Origin: Bacteroidota bacterium
GTDB taxonomy: Bacteria; Bacteroidota; Ignavibacteria; SZUA-365
Assembly: GCA_023432805.1 (NCBI GenBank)
Contig: JAEYUG010000124.1
Location: forward strand, 1 to 9,384
DNA: 9,384 bases
Reading direction: 5' to 3'
The notes under the pieces were generated by a model, which saw only the letters and a program-made list of their open reading frames with translations, did not search any database and had not been told where the DNA came from. The position numbers and the translations under genes are program-made. Shown here in pieces: positions 7,436 through 9,384 of this stretch (positions are counted from its first letter, which is position 1; each line of letters begins with the position of its first letter).

Positions 7436-9384
7436 TAGAGCCGCAGTTTGGGATGATTGTAGTTGATCGAGCCGAGTCCCGTGATGAGCGTCGGCGGCGT
7501 GCCGGCATGCATCTGCATGAACGCTTCGGTGAGTTTCGACTGCACAGCCGCACCACTGATCTCGCCACCTGTGATGCCCATGCCCACCAGTTCCTCGATC
7601 GGGAAGTCGCGCACACCCAGGCGTATGTCGCTCGTCCAGTCGTCGTACACTCCGTGCGCCTCTGCCTGCATGGACACCACACGTTTCCCGTCTGTCGAGA
7701 GCGAGCCCGATACCGAACCGGTGTACGCTGTGCCACTGATGTTCCATGAATAGCTGGCGGAGAAGTTCATACCGCTCCAGACCAGCGGTCCGTACACCTG
7801 CGATCCGTAGTTCGAGCACACAACGTCCGAGATCGGTTCGTTCTGAGTCGACACGAGCGCACTCGTCGCATCCCCCATGTCCATGCCCTTCAGATCGATC
7901 ATGAACTTGACATACCGTGAAACGACCGCGCGACCCATCACCTTCGCGACCGTCTCGTTCTTTGCGGCATCGACCACCGTGCAGGTCACCGTGAACTCCC
8001 CGGCCTCTTTGTACGTGTGCGCGACGCTGCTGTCGCCGTCGACCTTCACCACCCCAGTCCCGTCACCGAAATCCCATTCATACCGCGCCCGCGAAGGCTT
8101 CTCGCCGGCCGAGCGGACCGTGAACTCGATCTCCTGGTTCACACCACCCGTCGCGAGCATCGGGTCGATCCAGAAGGAGGACTGTGCCAGCTTGTACCAG
8201 TGCCAGCCAGCCCATTTCATCCTGCCCGAGTGCGTCTCCCTCCCCTTCACCCATAGGCCGATCAGCTTCGACTTCGCGTCCAGTTCGATCACACCGGCGG
8301 GATCCTTGATCTCGTACTCGTGAATCGAGGGAATCTCCTCATAGGTCACAAGGGAGAGTACCGTGCCTGCATTCTTCGGCTCGATCACGAAATCGACATC
8401 CGAAAACGGCAGGTACATGGTGTTCATCTTCGTCACGTCGAGCAACTCGACCCGCGGTCCGGTGGGATCCGACGCCGACCGTGCATAGACCGTGAACTCC
8501 GGCAACACGCCCTTGCCAATCGTCCCGGCACCCACTTTCGCCCAGATTCGGTCGACGTCCGCAAGGGGCGCGATCGTCGACAGCGGCGTGTAGAGAATCC
8601 GGTTGTAGTTGAACGAGATGCCCTGCTCCAACGCCGACGCGTTCGTCGACGACGTATACGCATCGAACTGCCCGGTGGACCGATCGAACCGCACCGTTCC
8701 CTTCAACCCCGGATAGTTCGGGTCATACACGTGAATCCTCCCCTCGCTCGCCGTGATCTCATACCCGAACGCCAGAATCGCATGCGCACCCGCAGAGGGA
8801 TCCGTCGTCAGATCCACATACAAGGGCTGCGGCTGGTTCAGCACGAGCAGGCCGTAGCAGATATTCCAGAAATGCTCCTCGGCCGAGGCCTTCGCCAGCG
8901 TGTCGATCACCCCGCCGGTGTTCCAGTTCGTGCTCACGAACGCATGTTGCAGCTCCGTGACGAACTTCAACGCCGTGGCATCGTCCTGCCAGATCGTCGG
9001 CGTCGGAAACCACAGCGCGCTGTTGTCGAAGTGCGAGGCCACACGCAGCGAAGACGAGAAATTCCGATAGAAATACGCCGCTCCGATGCACATGCCCGCA
9101 CAGTTTCCGTCGGTCACCACACTGCCGTCGTTGACGAACGACCAGCCGTTCTCCACCGGCTCGAAGAACGTATCGAATCTCCCACCCCCGACCAGCAGCT
9201 CCTTCTGGAAATCACTGACCACGATCAGCGAGAAATGCCGCACCGCCACCTCGAGAAATCCCACCCCCCGACGCAGCGTGGGAATACCCTCGAGCGTCCC
9301 CTTCGCCGCATCGTAGTAGAATGCCATGAGTCCCGCCCCCCCAGACGCGGCCGGCACGGGAATGCGCAGCGTCATCGTCCGCGC
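7414..9384 (-). CDS. Multi-domain protein with C39/papain-like and PKD domains (5' partial)
   Basis: The frame is open to the right edge; 656 residues are visible, ending at TAG 7416-7414. An ATG at 9375-9373 exists, but the codons before it stay open, no ribosome site is visible, and the sequence there reads as mid-domain. Numbering from that ATG, residues 1-53 look like the end of a ZU5-like beta-sandwich (TLRIPVP, AFYYD, VRHFSLIVV). Residues 68-225 resemble a papain/C39-like peptidase: DGNCAGMC with Cys92, AHAILAFGY with His198, and VYDPNYPG with Asp218 as probable catalytic residues. Residues 226-390 are beta-rich and unrecognised. Residues 395-480 are a PKD domain (YEWDFGDGT near 433, then HTYKEAGEFTVTCTV). 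Residues 485-653 are not recognised. PKD and ZU5-like domains suggest a surface or secreted protein; the signal peptide would lie outside the window. No type IX secretion tail was recognised. Peptidase activity is inferred; the domain could instead bind or process another substrate. Confidence 0.85.
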   Translation of the reverse strand, partial: ARTMTLRIPVPAASGGAGLMAFYYDAAKGTLEGIPTLRRGVGFLEVAVRHFSLIVVSDFQKELLVGGGRFDTFFEPVENGWSFVNDGSVVTDGNCAGMCIGAAYFYRNFSSSLRVASHFDNSALWFPTPTIWQDDATALKFVTELQHAFVSTNWNTGGVIDTLAKASAEEHFWNICYGLLVLNQPQPLYVDLTTDPSAGAHAILAFGYEITASEGRIHVYDPNYPGLKGTVRFDRSTGQFDAYTSSTNASALEQGISFNYNRILYTPLSTIAPLADVDRIWAKVGAGTIGKGVLPEFTVYARSASDPTGPRVELLDVTKMNTMYLPFSDVDFVIEPKNAGTVLSLVTYEEIPSIHEYEIKDPAGVIELDAKSKLIGLWVKGRETHSGRMKWAGWHWYKLAQSSFWIDPMLATGGVNQEIEFTVRSAGEKPSRARYEWDFGDGTGVVKVDGDSSVAHTYKEAGEFTVTCTVVDAAKNETVAKVMGRAVVSRYVKFMIDLKGMDMGDATSALVSTQNEPISDVVCSNYGSQVYGPLVWSGMNFSASYSWNISGTAYTGSVSGSLSTDGKRVVSMQAEAHGVYDDWTSDIRLGVRDFPIEELVGMGITGGEISGAAVQSKLTEAFMQMHAGTPPTLITGLGSINYNHPKLRLYVYFYEK

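Overview
The window is GC-rich and almost fully coding. The large alpha-2-macroglobulin has the sequence style I associate with the Bacteroidota/Chlorobiota/Kapabacteria (FCB) group, so a high-GC member of that lineage is the best guess. That placement rests on recalled family signatures, not on a search.

Layout, left to right. (1) Bases 2-487 (+) are the 3' end of a gene cut by the window edge: a 15-bp coding minisatellite giving an Ala-Pro-Gln-rich linker, then a histidine phosphotransfer (Hpt) domain. It is probably the tail of a hybrid sensor kinase or another multi-domain phosphorelay protein. A GC-rich inverted repeat directly follows its stop. (2) Bases 624-6719 (+) encode a 2031-residue exported alpha-2-macroglobulin with an intact CAEQ thioester motif and a flexible, bait-like segment. 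(3) Bases 6721-6774 hold two exact tandem copies of a 27-bp hairpin element. (4) Bases 6808-7314 (+) encode a small exported, probably lipidated, staphylococcal-nuclease-type enzyme with all key catalytic positions present. (5) Bases 7358-7385 form a perfect 12-bp-stem hairpin between convergent genes. (6) Bases 7414-9384 (-) encode the C-terminal 656 residues of a multi-domain protein cut by the right edge: a beta-sandwich end resembling ZU5-like domains, a papain/C39-like Cys-His-Asp domain, an unassigned beta-rich stretch, a PKD domain and an unrecognised C-terminal domain.

No tRNA, rRNA, CRISPR array, insertion sequence or integrase was seen, and no gene-free stretch exceeds 300 bases. 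Genes 2 and 4, and probably 6, act outside the cytoplasm (a protease trap, a nuclease and a possible cysteine peptidase), but nothing shows they form one system. The less ordinary items are the Cys-His/PKD protein, the tandem 27-bp hairpins and the coding minisatellite.
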